Under the pieces are notes generated by a model, which saw nothing but the letters and a program-made list of their open reading frames with translations, did not search any database and was not told where the DNA came from. Made by a program: the position numbers and the translations under genes. A DNA stretch of 64,000 nt from the NCBI RefSeq assembly GCF_005862235.1, contig NZ_VCEK01000003.1, positions 974,079-1,038,078 of the forward strand. The letters run 5' to 3'. Positions 17,287 to 25,411 of this stretch are shown here, one piece after another; position 1 is the first letter of the stretch, and every line of letters starts with the position of its first letter. The stretch is from Saccharomonospora piscinae (GTDB lineage Bacteria; Actinomycetota; Actinomycetes; Mycobacteriales; Pseudonocardiaceae).

Positions 17287-18108
17287 TCAGGAGCCGAGGA
17301 ACTCCAGCAGGTCGGCGTGCAGTCGGTCGCGGGCGGTGTCGGGCAGCGCGTGGGCGCCGCCTTCGTAGACCCTGAGCGTGGCGCCGTCGATCAGCTCCGC
17401 CGACCGCTTGCCCCCCACCTCGAAAGGCACGATCTGGTCGTCGTCGCCGTGGACGACCAGCGTCGGCACGTCGATCCGCCGCAGGTCGGGCCGGAAGTCG
17501 GTGGCCGAGAACGCGGCGATGCACTCGTAGGCGGCGCGGTGCCCACATGCCATGCCCTGCGCCCAGAACGCGTCCCGGAAGCCCTGGGCGACGTCCTGCC
17601 CGCGGTTGTGCCCGAAGAACGGCCCGTCGGCGAGATCCCGGTAGAGCTGGCCCCGGTTGGTGGCCTCCCCGCGTCGCAGGTCGTCGAACCCCGAAGCCGG
17701 CAGTCCCTCGGGGTTGTCGTCCGTGCGCAGCATCAGTGGAGGCACCGCGCTGACCAGCACGAGCTTGGCCAGTCGGCCGGTTCCGTGCCGCCCGGCGTAG
17801 CGGACGATCTCACCGCCGCCCGTCGAGTGCCCGACGAGCGTGGCGCCCCGCAGGTCGAGGCCGTCGATGAGCGTCGCGAGGTCGTCGGCGTAGGTGTCCA
17901 TCTCGTTGCCGTGCCAGGTCTGGCTCGACCGGCCGTGCCCGCGCCGGTCGTGCAGGACGGCGCGGTAACCGTGCTCGGCGAGGACCCGTGCCGTGGCCTC
18001 CCAGGCGTCGGAGTTCAGCGGCCAGCCGTGGCTGAGCACGACCGGCGCTCCGTTCCCGTAGTCGCGGTAGAAGATCTCGGCGCCGTCGGCTGTGGTGACG
18101 AAGGGCAT
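17287..18108 (-). CDS. Alpha/beta hydrolase, non-haem chloroperoxidase/esterase type
   Basis: A 273-residue hydrolase with all triad residues: Ser in VGHSTGGGE (about residue 98), Asp in [10 protein letters not shown] and His in [11 protein letters not shown]. The oxyanion region is [13 protein letters not shown] and the HDRRGHGRS motif follows. These match the cofactor-free chloroperoxidase/arylesterase family. It is usually an esterase or perhydrolase. ATG 18108 was selected over upstream codons because the fold begins at [14 protein letters not shown]. It appears monocistronic. Confidence 0.88.
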   Translation of the reverse strand: MPFVTTADGAEIFYRDYGNGAPVVLSHGWPLNSDAWEATARVLAEHGYRAVLHDRRGHGRSSQTWHGNEMDTYADDLATLIDGLDLRGATLVGHSTGGGEIVRYAGRHGTGRLAKLVLVSAVPPLMLRTDDNPEGLPASGFDDLRRGEATNRGQLYRDLADGPFFGHNRGQDVAQGFRDAFWAQGMACGHRAAYECIAAFSATDFRPDLRRIDVPTLVVHGDDDQIVPFEVGGKRSAELIDGATLRVYEGGAHALPDTARDRLHADLLEFLGS

Positions 18109-18188
18109 GGTGGTCTCCTGCGGTGGGGATCGGCTGCGCGAGAGGACTACCCTTCGCTCCGCCGTCAAACCAGCCGCCCTGGGCGCCC

Positions 18189-19322
18189 TCAGATCCCGTT
18201 CAGTTTCGGCACGATGGTGGCCACCGTCTTGTACGCCTCGATGACGAGCGGGATCTCCCTGCCGAAGTGATTCACCAGCACCACCAGGAAGTTCACCAGG
18301 TTCTTGAGGTTCTTCAGATGGAAACGCAGGTTGGACAGCTCCTCGAACGGCGGCTTGTAGAACGACTTCGCCGCATAGACCGCGAGCTGGCCCGCCGCCT
18401 GCGCAGTGAGGTCCCGCGCCGCGTTACGGACGCAGTTGACCAGGTCGCCGGTGGCGCCGACGATGATGCTCATCGTGTGCGCGAGGTTGGCGGTGGCCTT
18501 CATCGCCTCGATGATCGTGTTGGCGGTGTCCCGGTAGGCAGCGCCACCCGCGCCGTCCCAGCCGCCCGCGCCGTGCTGGAGCGCCCGGGTGTAGTGCTCC
18601 GCGAGCCGGTTCCACTCGTCGCCGACGTTCTTCCAGGTCTTGCTCGCCGCCTGGATCACATCGGGATTGCCTGCCAGGCCATCCAGGATGAGCTTGAAGG
18701 GTTTGAGGTGTTCCATGGCCCATCCCGCGAGCCAGCTGACCCCGGTGCCGAGGGGATCGCCGACGAAACCGGCCGCGTCGGCTCCGACGGAGGTGATCTG
18801 CCCCATCATCTCGCCGTAGTTGCGCTCACCCTCGTTTTCGATTTCAAGCAGGAGATCCCAGGTGTTTCCGGCGATTCCCGCGCCCTTGAACACATTCTTG
18901 TCGTCCATGTTCGTCCACGGGCTTCCCACTCCGGGGTGGTAGTCCTTCCAGTCCCAGGACGTGCCCTTCTCGATGAGACCGTTACTCGCGTCCGAGGGCA
19001 GGTCTTTGCCGATCTCCCGCAGAACGTGCGACGTCTGCTCCTCCGAGCGGACGTAGCGGTCGACCGCGCTGGTGAGCGATCGTGCCGCCGAGTCCACGGC
19101 GTCGGACAGGGCACGGGCGGTGTCTTTCGCCTGCTGCTCTGCGGGGTCCAGCGCCAGCCCGAAGCTCTGGCAGTTCGTCCCGTACGCCAGTGACAGTCCG
19201 ATCGGCGCCGCCTCGTCGGTCGCCGCGACCAAACGGTCGATCGGTTGTTGCAGCTGAGCCACGGCGCGGGCATGGGAAAACAGCTCGTCGGGATCGATTG
19301 TGTAGCCGTGAGGTGACGACAT
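18189..19322 (-). CDS. WXG-like secretion-associated protein (type VII substrate-like)
   Basis: A 377-residue, mostly helical protein with no signal peptide. The centre holds a WXG100-like helical hairpin turn ([18 protein letters not shown], about residues 250-267), flanked by long helices. The N-terminal 100 residues are also helical and resemble EspC/PE-like leaders. It is placed 15 bases after a YbaB-like gene, the same order as the RHS toxin operon at 39.4-45.1 kb, but no toxin domain follows: its last 80 residues are amphipathic helices with a Lys/Leu-rich segment. It may be an adaptor or an orphan secreted structural protein. No ESX secretion genes are in the window. Confidence 0.65.
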   Translation of the reverse strand: MSSPHGYTIDPDELFSHARAVAQLQQPIDRLVAATDEAAPIGLSLAYGTNCQSFGLALDPAEQQAKDTARALSDAVDSAARSLTSAVDRYVRSEEQTSHVLREIGKDLPSDASNGLIEKGTSWDWKDYHPGVGSPWTNMDDKNVFKGAGIAGNTWDLLLEIENEGERNYGEMMGQITSVGADAAGFVGDPLGTGVSWLAGWAMEHLKPFKLILDGLAGNPDVIQAASKTWKNVGDEWNRLAEHYTRALQHGAGGWDGAGGAAYRDTANTIIEAMKATANLAHTMSIIVGATGDLVNCVRNAARDLTAQAAGQLAVYAAKSFYKPPFEELSNLRFHLKNLKNLVNFLVVLVNHFGREIPLVIEAYKTVATIVPKLNGI

Positions 19323-19337
19323 TCGTGGCTCCCTGAC

Positions 19338-19877
19338 TCATCTCGGGGTTCGCGACAGGACCGGTCGACCGTTCCAGTCGTCGTCCGGGTCGTCACCGTC
19401 GTTCCCGGGGCCGCCGATCCTGCGCCGGCCCGGAGCCGAGGTCTGGACCTCCGGCGCGGGTTCGTCCGGGGCGGGCGCGGGGAACGCCTGATGCGCGTTC
19501 GCCACCAGGTGCTCCGTCAGGGGATCGCCCGGTGCTGTGGCGCGCAGAATGCGCTCGACCTCGCGGGCGATGCCCGCCTGCGCTCGCTGCACGCACGACC
19601 GGACGGTGTCCGCGATCTCGCGGGGCGACAGGGTGTTGATCTGGTCGGTACAGCGTACGTCCAGCACGTTGCCGTCCGATCCCACCGTGACCTCCATCGC
19701 GCCGCCGGGCGATCGCTCGGTGGCGGTCAGCGCGTCGATCTGCCGCCGCGCTTCGGTGAACTGCTCATCCCGTCTCACGGCGAGCTCGACAGCGTCCTCG
19801 ACTTGCCGCATCGACTCGTCGGCGGCCATCCCCCTCACCGTGAACGGTGGCCGCCCCGAATCGTGATACCCGCTCAT
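19338..19877 (-). CDS. YbaB/EbfC-like nucleoid-associated family protein
   Basis: A 179-residue protein. Residues about 25-125 match the YbaB/EbfC fold: a helix (EFTEARRQIDALTATERS), strands around VTVGSDGNVLDVRC, and a long C-terminal helix. The Pro-rich, acidic tail is variable. In actinobacteria these proteins occur as first genes of WXG/ESX-type substrate operons and may act as chaperone-like adaptors rather than DNA-binding proteins. ATG 19877 precedes the fold by about 20 residues; a later ATG is possible. Operon partner: the WXG-like gene just downstream. Confidence 0.75.
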   Translation of the reverse strand: MSGYHDSGRPPFTVRGMAADESMRQVEDAVELAVRRDEQFTEARRQIDALTATERSPGGAMEVTVGSDGNVLDVRCTDQINTLSPREIADTVRSCVQRAQAGIAREVERILRATAPGDPLTEHLVANAHQAFPAPAPDEPAPEVQTSAPGRRRIGGPGNDGDDPDDDWNGRPVLSRTPR

Positions 19878-20024
19878 GACAACGTCTCCCCCCGGTGTGT
19901 CGGTGCGCTCGAAGGTTATGCGGGATCTCCCGGTGCCGTGACGGCCGTTCGACCCACAACCGGCGTACTCGGCGGCTTCGGCGGACTGGCCCACAGGCGG
20001 TGGCCACGGTGGGAGACTGCGGTG

Positions 20025-21158
20025 ATGAAGCGGGGTGACTCCGGTGATGTCACCGAGCAGGAGGTTCTGCGGCGGGGGCGCCGCTACGCCACGGTCGTGC
20101 GCGCAGCGGTGCTCACGTGTGTCACGCCGGTGGCAGCGCACCAGGCCCCCGCGGCCACGGAACTGCTCGCGCTCGCCGTGGCTGCCACGCTCGCCGCGTG
20201 GAGCGCGATCGCGGTCTGGCGTGGACCACGCCGGTGGGTCGTCGTGACCGACGTCGCCGTACTGCTCGTGCTCTGCCTGGCTCAGCGATGGCTCGTCGTC
20301 CCGGAACTCGTGGGCGACAACGCGAACTGGGTGATCGCCACGGTCGCGATCACGGTCGTCGCGCAGCAGTGGTATCTGAACCAAGGCGCCAGGCTTCTGG
20401 TCACACTTGCCGTGCTGGGCGCCTGCCTCGCGGGCAACGTGGTGGCAGCTCCGTCAGCGCTGCCGAACGCTGTCACGCTCGTGGCGTGGTCGACCGCCGA
20501 AGCCGTGCTGTCGTGGGGACTGTTCCTCGTGGTGCGGGCGGGCGCGCGCGCCGCGGACAGGGAACTGACCGGCGGCGAGCGGGCACGTCGGCGCGCTGCC
20601 GTCGCCGCGGCCCGGCGGACGGACGAGCAGGAGTACCTCGCCATGTTGCACGACACCGCCGCGGCTACGCTGCTCGCCGCAGGCACCGCCGGTCAGCCTG
20701 ATCGCTGGATCCGGGAGCAGGCCGCCCGCGACCTGGCGGTGCTCCGCGACCAGGGGAGGACCCCGGCGACGCGGCCGGACCATGAGGATCTGGTCCCGTC
20801 GCTCCGCGCGGTCCTGGGCGAGGCCATGGTGGACGCCGAGCTGACGTCACCGGCGCACGTGACCATGCCTGCCGCGCAGGCGGAGGCCATTCGCAGGGCC
20901 ACGTCCGAGGCACTCGCGAACGTCGCGGGCCACGCCGGAGTGACCACGGCGTCGGTGACCGTGAGCCAGGTCGACGGTGTGACCACGGTGGAGGTGATCG
21001 ATCGCGGTCGCGGCTTCGTGCCCGCGCGGGTGGCGCCGCACAGCCGTGGTGTGGCGTATTCGATCGTGCGGCGGATGGAACTCGTGGGAGGGCAGGGGAC
21101 CGTGGCCAGCGCGCCCGGCCGGGGTACCCAGGTGACGTTGCGATGGCCCGGTGAGTGA
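20025..21158 (+). CDS. Membrane sensor histidine kinase-like protein
   Basis: A 377-residue protein with five or six helices in residues about 20-175, a helical linker, a His-containing motif EYLAMLHDTAAATLL (His209) in place of the HisKA_3 consensus, and a C-terminal HATPase domain. The N-box Asn and Gly are in NVAGHAG, G1 in VIDRGRGF and G2 in GRGTQVTLRW. Phosphorylation of His209 is plausible but the surrounding residues are atypical. Its stop overlaps the start of a second membrane protein, then a response regulator follows: a three-gene signalling operon. Confidence 0.8.
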   Translation: MKRGDSGDVTEQEVLRRGRRYATVVRAAVLTCVTPVAAHQAPAATELLALAVAATLAAWSAIAVWRGPRRWVVVTDVAVLLVLCLAQRWLVVPELVGDNANWVIATVAITVVAQQWYLNQGARLLVTLAVLGACLAGNVVAAPSALPNAVTLVAWSTAEAVLSWGLFLVVRAGARAADRELTGGERARRRAAVAAARRTDEQEYLAMLHDTAAATLLAAGTAGQPDRWIREQAARDLAVLRDQGRTPATRPDHEDLVPSLRAVLGEAMVDAELTSPAHVTMPAAQAEAIRRATSEALANVAGHAGVTTASVTVSQVDGVTTVEVIDRGRGFVPARVAPHSRGVAYSIVRRMELVGGQGTVASAPGRGTQVTLRWPGE

Positions 21159-22224
21159 CGTCGAATCGCGGCTGGTGGCGGTCCGGCTTCGGCGGGCGCT
21201 CCGGCTCGCGACCCTACTGGTGGCCGCAGGCACCCTGTACGGGCTGACCCTGCCCTGGTGGTTGTCCACCGCCCCGGAGGATGCCGGAGGTGCTCGACTG
21301 GTCTGGGCCTTCCTACTGCTCACCATCGTCGCCGCCGTCACCGGTGTCCTGCTCCTGCGAGCACGGCTGTACGGCGGAACCCGGTGGGTTCTGGTGGCCA
21401 CGGTCGTGACGGCGGCCGTGGTGGCGGGAACTCAGCTCCCGTACGGGGTCGCAGGCTGGTTCGCGCTGGTGCTCCTGCTCGACCGGGGCCGGATCGCGAC
21501 GGCGTTCCTGCTGGCGTACTCAGCTGCCCGGCTCGTGCAGACGGTCGTGGCAGGGCAGGACGTCACCGGGATGGTGGTGCTGACCGCGCTCGTCCTGGGT
21601 TTCCAGCTACCCGTCGTGGCGGCGGGCACGATCTTGGAGCGCGTCGCGGACCAGGCCGCGGCTGCCCGGCGGAGCCGGGAGGACCTGCGCACCGCCGAAG
21701 TGGTCGCCGAGCAGGTGCATGAGAGCAGGCTGTCGCGGTTCGCCCAGCTCTCCAGCACCACGGTTCCGTTGCTGGAAGACCTGGCCTCGGGGGCGGCCGA
21801 CCTGTCTGACGGCCGGGTCCGCGCGCGGTACGCCGTGGAAGCGGCGAAGCTGCGACGGTTGTTCGCCGAGAGCGACGAGACGGCCGACCCGCTGTGGCAC
21901 GAACTCACGGCCTGCGTGACCCTGGCGGAGCGACGCGGTGTGGCGTTGCACTTCGCCGTGTGGGGGGACCGGCCCACGCCGCCCCTGCCCGTGCGCCGGG
22001 CGATGACCGAGGTGGTGCTGCGGGTGACGTCGGTGGCGGTCTCGGAGGCGCGGGTCACGCTGCTGGGCGGGCCGGAACACGTCTCAGCCGGCGTCGTCAC
22101 GCAGGTGCCCTCGGAACTCGTGCCCACGATCGCCGACGCTGTCGAAGGCGTACCCCTTGCGGTGACTCAAGTCGTGGAAGGGACCAAGGTATGGGTGGAA
22201 GTGACGTGGCGCGTACCGGACTGA
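21151..22224 (+). CDS. Kinase-like membrane protein lacking ATPase boxes
   Basis: A 357-residue protein with about five N-terminal helices and a coiled segment (EQVHESRLSRFAQLSS, about residues 185-205) like a dimerisation helix. The C-terminal domain has the general length of an HATPase but no N, G1 or G2 boxes, so it should not bind ATP as a kinase. GTG 21151 overlaps the upstream kinase stop. The topology parallels the kinase beside it, suggesting a diverged paralogue acting as co-sensor or partner in a heterodimer. Confidence 0.6.
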   Translation: MSDVESRLVAVRLRRALRLATLLVAAGTLYGLTLPWWLSTAPEDAGGARLVWAFLLLTIVAAVTGVLLLRARLYGGTRWVLVATVVTAAVVAGTQLPYGVAGWFALVLLLDRGRIATAFLLAYSAARLVQTVVAGQDVTGMVVLTALVLGFQLPVVAAGTILERVADQAAAARRSREDLRTAEVVAEQVHESRLSRFAQLSSTTVPLLEDLASGAADLSDGRVRARYAVEAAKLRRLFAESDETADPLWHELTACVTLAERRGVALHFAVWGDRPTPPLPVRRAMTEVVLRVTSVAVSEARVTLLGGPEHVSAGVVTQVPSELVPTIADAVEGVPLAVTQVVEGTKVWVEVTWRVPD

Positions 22225-22862
22225 CCACGGTCGCCGTCGTCGACGACCATCCCGCGATCGTCGCGGGGATCGAGTCGTGGTGCGCGGCGGCCGACCCGCC
22301 CGCCCGCGTACTGGCCGCCGGTGCCACCCCGGGCGTCGCGTGGACGGGCCCCGGGAGCGAGGCCGATGTGGTCGTGTTCGACCTCATGCTGTCCGGTTCG
22401 GTGCCGCACTACGGAGATCTGCGGCGGCTGGTCGACGCCGGCCGCCACGTGGTCGTCTACACCATGAGGGAGGACCGGGACGCCATCCTCACGTGCCTCG
22501 ACATCGGTGCCTTCGCCCACGTGGCGAAGACGGAAGGCGCGGCCCACCTCGTGCACGCGGTCCACGCCGCCCGGGGACACGTGCCCTACACACCACCGGC
22601 GATGGCCCGCGCGATCTGCACCGACACCAGACCGGGCCGCCCTGCTCTGACGCCCCGCGAGGTCGACGTGCTGGTCAACTGGTTCGCCTGCGAATCGAAG
22701 GAGATGGTCGCGCGCAAGCTCAACCTGTCGGTCCGCACAGTGAACAGCTACATCGACCGCGTGCGCGTCCGGTATGCGAACGCGGGACGCCCGGCCCGCA
22801 CGAAGGCGGCACTGGTGGCCCGCGCCATCCAAGACGGGGTCGTGAGTCTCGAGGACCTGTAG
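22191..22862 (+). CDS. LuxR-type response regulator
   Basis: A 223-residue regulator. The receiver domain has AVVDDHPAIVAG, phospho-acceptor Asp in VVVFDLMLSG, Thr in VVYTMRED and Lys in HVAKTEG, so it looks functional. The C-terminal HTH is LTPREVDVLVNWFACESKEM followed by ARKLNLSVRTVNSYIDRV. ATG 22191 has an AAGGGA site and overlaps the upstream gene by 34 bases; GTG 22206 is an alternative. It is the output of the three-gene sensor operon; targets are unknown. Confidence 0.88.
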   Translation: MGGSDVARTGLTTVAVVDDHPAIVAGIESWCAAADPPARVLAAGATPGVAWTGPGSEADVVVFDLMLSGSVPHYGDLRRLVDAGRHVVVYTMREDRDAILTCLDIGAFAHVAKTEGAAHLVHAVHAARGHVPYTPPAMARAICTDTRPGRPALTPREVDVLVNWFACESKEMVARKLNLSVRTVNSYIDRVRVRYANAGRPARTKAALVARAIQDGVVSLEDL

Positions 22863-22863
22863 C

Positions 22864-23289
22864 TCAGGCGGGTGCGGTCCGGGGCGAGTCGTCGAGGCGA
22901 TTCGTGCGCAGCGCCCACCGCTCGAAGACTATCGTGCCGAACGGCGGGATGCTGGCCAGCAGCGCGAACACCGTGGTGCGGCGGTCCCACCGCAGCCGGG
23001 TCCGCACCCACAGGCACACCGCGACGTAGCCGACGAAGATCGCCCCGTGGATCGGCCCGAAGACCTTCACCCCGAGCTCGTCGCCGACCACGACGTACTT
23101 GAAGAACATGCCGATCAGCAGGCCGGCCCACGAGAAGGCCTCGGCCAGTGCGAGCAGGCGGAAACGTCCGGCGGGGCTGCGGAGCACGAGGCTCTCCCTT
23201 CGTTGGGCGATTCGTCGCCATTGTGGTGCAGGACGCGCCGTCGGGGTGCGGCGGGTGCGCGGGGCCGCGCCGTGCGTGGCGACTGGCAA
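22864..23289 (-). CDS. DUF3817 integral membrane protein
   Basis: A 141-residue protein with a basic N-terminal extension and three predicted helices. The DUF3817 stretch includes LALAEAFSWAGLLIGMFFKY, the conserved GPIHGAIFVGYV and a final SIPPFGTIVFERW. DUF3817 proteins are small actinobacterial membrane proteins of unknown role. It diverges from the ArsR gene, and the dyad at 23292-23311 lies immediately upstream of its ATG, so ArsR may regulate it. Confidence 0.85.
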   Translation of the reverse strand: MPVATHGAAPRTRRTPTARPAPQWRRIAQRRESLVLRSPAGRFRLLALAEAFSWAGLLIGMFFKYVVVGDELGVKVFGPIHGAIFVGYVAVCLWVRTRLRWDRRTTVFALLASIPPFGTIVFERWALRTNRLDDSPRTAPA

Positions 23290-23291
23290 AC

Positions 23292-23311
23292 GTGTAACCG
23301 ATGCGTTACGC
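23292..23311. promoter_or_regulatory. Candidate ArsR operator
   Basis: GTAAC-N6-GTTAC is an exact inverted repeat (23294-23298 and 23305-23309). Two further flanking positions on each side bring the match to six of seven per half site. It lies between the divergent DUF3817 and ArsR starts, eight bases before the ArsR ATG, the place expected for autoregulation. Confidence 0.45.
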
Positions 23312-23318
23312 TTTCCGC

Positions 23319-23681
23319 ATGGACAGGGTCGCGGGTGCGATAGCGGATCCCGTGCGCCGGGACATCCTGGTGATGCTGCGACACCGGCGACACTCGGCGG
23401 GGGAGATCGCGGCGAGCTTCGCGATCAGCAGGCCCGCTGTCTCGCGGCATCTGCGCGTCCTGCGCGACAGCGGGCTGGTCCGCGACGAGGTCGTGGGCAG
23501 AAGCCGCCTCTACGAGATCGATCCACGGCAGTTCACCGACCTCGTCGAGTGGCTCGCGCAGTTCGCCGAGCCGCTCGGCTGGCAGCACCGGCTCGACGCG
23601 CTGGAGACCGAAGTCCGTCGTACGCGCCGCGAACGCCTCGCACGTGACCCCACCGCGAACGGAGAGGAACACACCGCATGA
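23319..23681 (+). CDS. ArsR-family regulator
   Basis: A 120-residue winged-helix repressor beginning MDRVAGAIADPVRRDILVML. The recognition helix lies in SAGEIAASFAISRPAVSRHLRVL and the wing in VVGRSRLYEID (written here in parts). No metal-binding Cys pattern is present, so it belongs to the non-metal group paired with SRPBCC/AHSA1 proteins. ATG 23319 is preferred over 23301 because the upstream codons overlap the operator dyad. Its stop overlaps the SRPBCC start (ATGA). Confidence 0.9.
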   Translation: MDRVAGAIADPVRRDILVMLRHRRHSAGEIAASFAISRPAVSRHLRVLRDSGLVRDEVVGRSRLYEIDPRQFTDLVEWLAQFAEPLGWQHRLDALETEVRRTRRERLARDPTANGEEHTA

Positions 23682-24184
23682 GACCCGTGCCCACCGGCCG
23701 ACTGTTCCGTACCGCCACCGGCGGCGACCTGGTGCTGTCCCGCACTTTTCGTGCGCCGCTGACCGATGTCTGGGCCAGCATCACCGAACCCGAGCGGACC
23801 GCGCGCTGGTTCGGTCCCTGGGAAGGCGAGGCGGCTCCGGGCCGGACGCTCAGAGTGCGGATGGCGTTCGAAGAGCAGGCGCCCTGGTGCGATCTTCGGA
23901 TCGACGCCTGTGAACCTCCGCGACGACTGGCCGTCGCCATGCCCGACGAGGCCGGGACCTGGCGCATGGAGCTTGTGCTGTCGGAACGACGTGGTGCGAC
24001 CGAACTGCGCCTCGTGCAGCATCTGGACACCGACGAGGGTCTCGGCGAGATCGGCCCCGGCTGGGAGTACTACCTCGACCTGCTCGTCGCTTCCCGGGAC
24101 GGTTCCCCTCGGCCCGATTTCGGCGAGTACTACCCGGCCCTGAAGGGGTACTTCGACGGGTTGGTCGCGTCACCGGCGACCTGA
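23678..24184 (+). CDS. SRPBCC (AHSA1-like) domain protein
   Basis: A 168-residue START-like protein. Family features are LSRTFRAPLTDVWASITEPE at the start, then RTARWFGPWEG, and a final helix GWEYYLDLLVASR. This fold has a hydrophobic cavity. The ArsR/SRPBCC pair is common in actinomycetes; the partner probably binds or modifies a small hydrophobic molecule. Translationally coupled to ArsR by a four-base overlap. Confidence 0.88.
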   Translation: MRPVPTGRLFRTATGGDLVLSRTFRAPLTDVWASITEPERTARWFGPWEGEAAPGRTLRVRMAFEEQAPWCDLRIDACEPPRRLAVAMPDEAGTWRMELVLSERRGATELRLVQHLDTDEGLGEIGPGWEYYLDLLVASRDGSPRPDFGEYYPALKGYFDGLVASPAT

Positions 24185-24205
24185 CCAGCCCGCCGCGAGG
24201 GGTCG

Positions 24206-25228
24206 TCAGACCGTCAGCAGGACCTTGGTGGCGCGGCGCTCGTCCATCGCCTCATAGCCCCGCGCGGCGTCCTCCAGCGGGAGCGTGAGATCGAAGACCC
24301 GGCCGGGGTCGATCGCGCCGTCCCAGACGAGCTGGATCAGCTCGGGCAGGAACCGGCGCACCGGAGCGGGTCCGCCGTGCAGGTGGATGCCGGAGAAGAA
24401 CAGCTGGATACCGCGCAGCGTGACGTCATAGTTCACGCCCACCATGCCCAGGTGTCCACCCGGGCGGGTGGCGCCGATCGCCTGCTGGGTGGCTTCCTGC
24501 GTGCCGACGGCCTCGATCACGCTGTGGGCGCCGAGCCCGTTCGTCAGCTCCTTGATCTTCGCCACACCGTCGGCGCCGCGCTGCTCGACGATGTCCGTCG
24601 CGCCGTAGTAGCGGGCCAGCTTCTGCCGCTCGGGATGCCGGGACATCGCGATGATCCGCTCCGCGCCGAGTTGCTTCGCCGCCAGGACACCCATCAGCCC
24701 GACCGCGCCGTCACCGACGACCGCGACGGTCTTGCCCGGGCCTGCCTCGGCGGCGACGGCACCGAACCAGCCGGTACCGAGCACGTCGGAAGCGGCCAGC
24801 AACGACGGGATCAGCTCCGGCGCGGGCTGCCCCGGCGTGGCGACCAGCGTGCCGTCCGCGTGGGGGATACGGGCGCGCTCGGCCTGCGTCCCGATCGTCT
24901 GTGCCACGAACTCGGCGTGGACGCACTTCGACTGGTAACCGGACCGGCAGATCTCGCACGTGTTGTCGGAGATGACGAACGAGCCGACCACGAAGTCGCC
25001 GACCTCGATCGTCTGTACCCGGTCGCCGACCTCCTCCACGACGCCGACGTACTCGTGCCCCATCACCTGGTGATCGGCCGGTTCCACACCGCGGTAGGGC
25101 CACAGATCAGACCCGCAGATACAGGTCGCCGTCACGCGGATGATCGCGTCCGTGGGCTCCACGATCGCCGGGTCGGGTCGCTGTTCCACCCGGACGTCGC
25201 CCGCGGTGTGCAGCACTACTCCACGCAT
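24206..25228 (-). CDS. Zinc-dependent alcohol dehydrogenase (MDR family)
   Basis: A 340-residue medium-chain dehydrogenase. Catalytic zinc ligands are Cys in TCICGSDLW, His/Glu in GHEYVGVVEEVG and Asp further on. The structural zinc lobe is reduced: NTCEICRSGYQSKC has three Cys. The NAD(P) loop is VVGDGAVGLMGVLAAKQLGA. Similar proteins are annotated as Zn-dependent alcohol or formaldehyde dehydrogenases. It ends convergently with the SRPBCC gene. The ALDH gene lies upstream on the same strand 183 bases away, so an alcohol-aldehyde-acid sequence is conceivable but the ALDH lacks its catalytic Cys. Confidence 0.88.
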   Translation of the reverse strand: MRGVVLHTAGDVRVEQRPDPAIVEPTDAIIRVTATCICGSDLWPYRGVEPADHQVMGHEYVGVVEEVGDRVQTIEVGDFVVGSFVISDNTCEICRSGYQSKCVHAEFVAQTIGTQAERARIPHADGTLVATPGQPAPELIPSLLAASDVLGTGWFGAVAAEAGPGKTVAVVGDGAVGLMGVLAAKQLGAERIIAMSRHPERQKLARYYGATDIVEQRGADGVAKIKELTNGLGAHSVIEAVGTQEATQQAIGATRPGGHLGMVGVNYDVTLRGIQLFFSGIHLHGGPAPVRRFLPELIQLVWDGAIDPGRVFDLTLPLEDAARGYEAMDERRATKVLLTV

Positions 25229-25411
25229 GAGTTCCTCCTCGCTCCGGCGCCGGTCCTGGCGCCGAGAACCAGGAGACCTGAAACCCGCGCCACTGGGAGG
25301 GGACAGCAGCCCCCGGCCGCGCCGCGCTCGCCACGCACGAACGCGCCTGCCTCCAGTGTGCGGGCGCGAGGCCGGTCGCGTGCCTTCTGGTGTGCGCGAT
25401 GGCGGGACACC

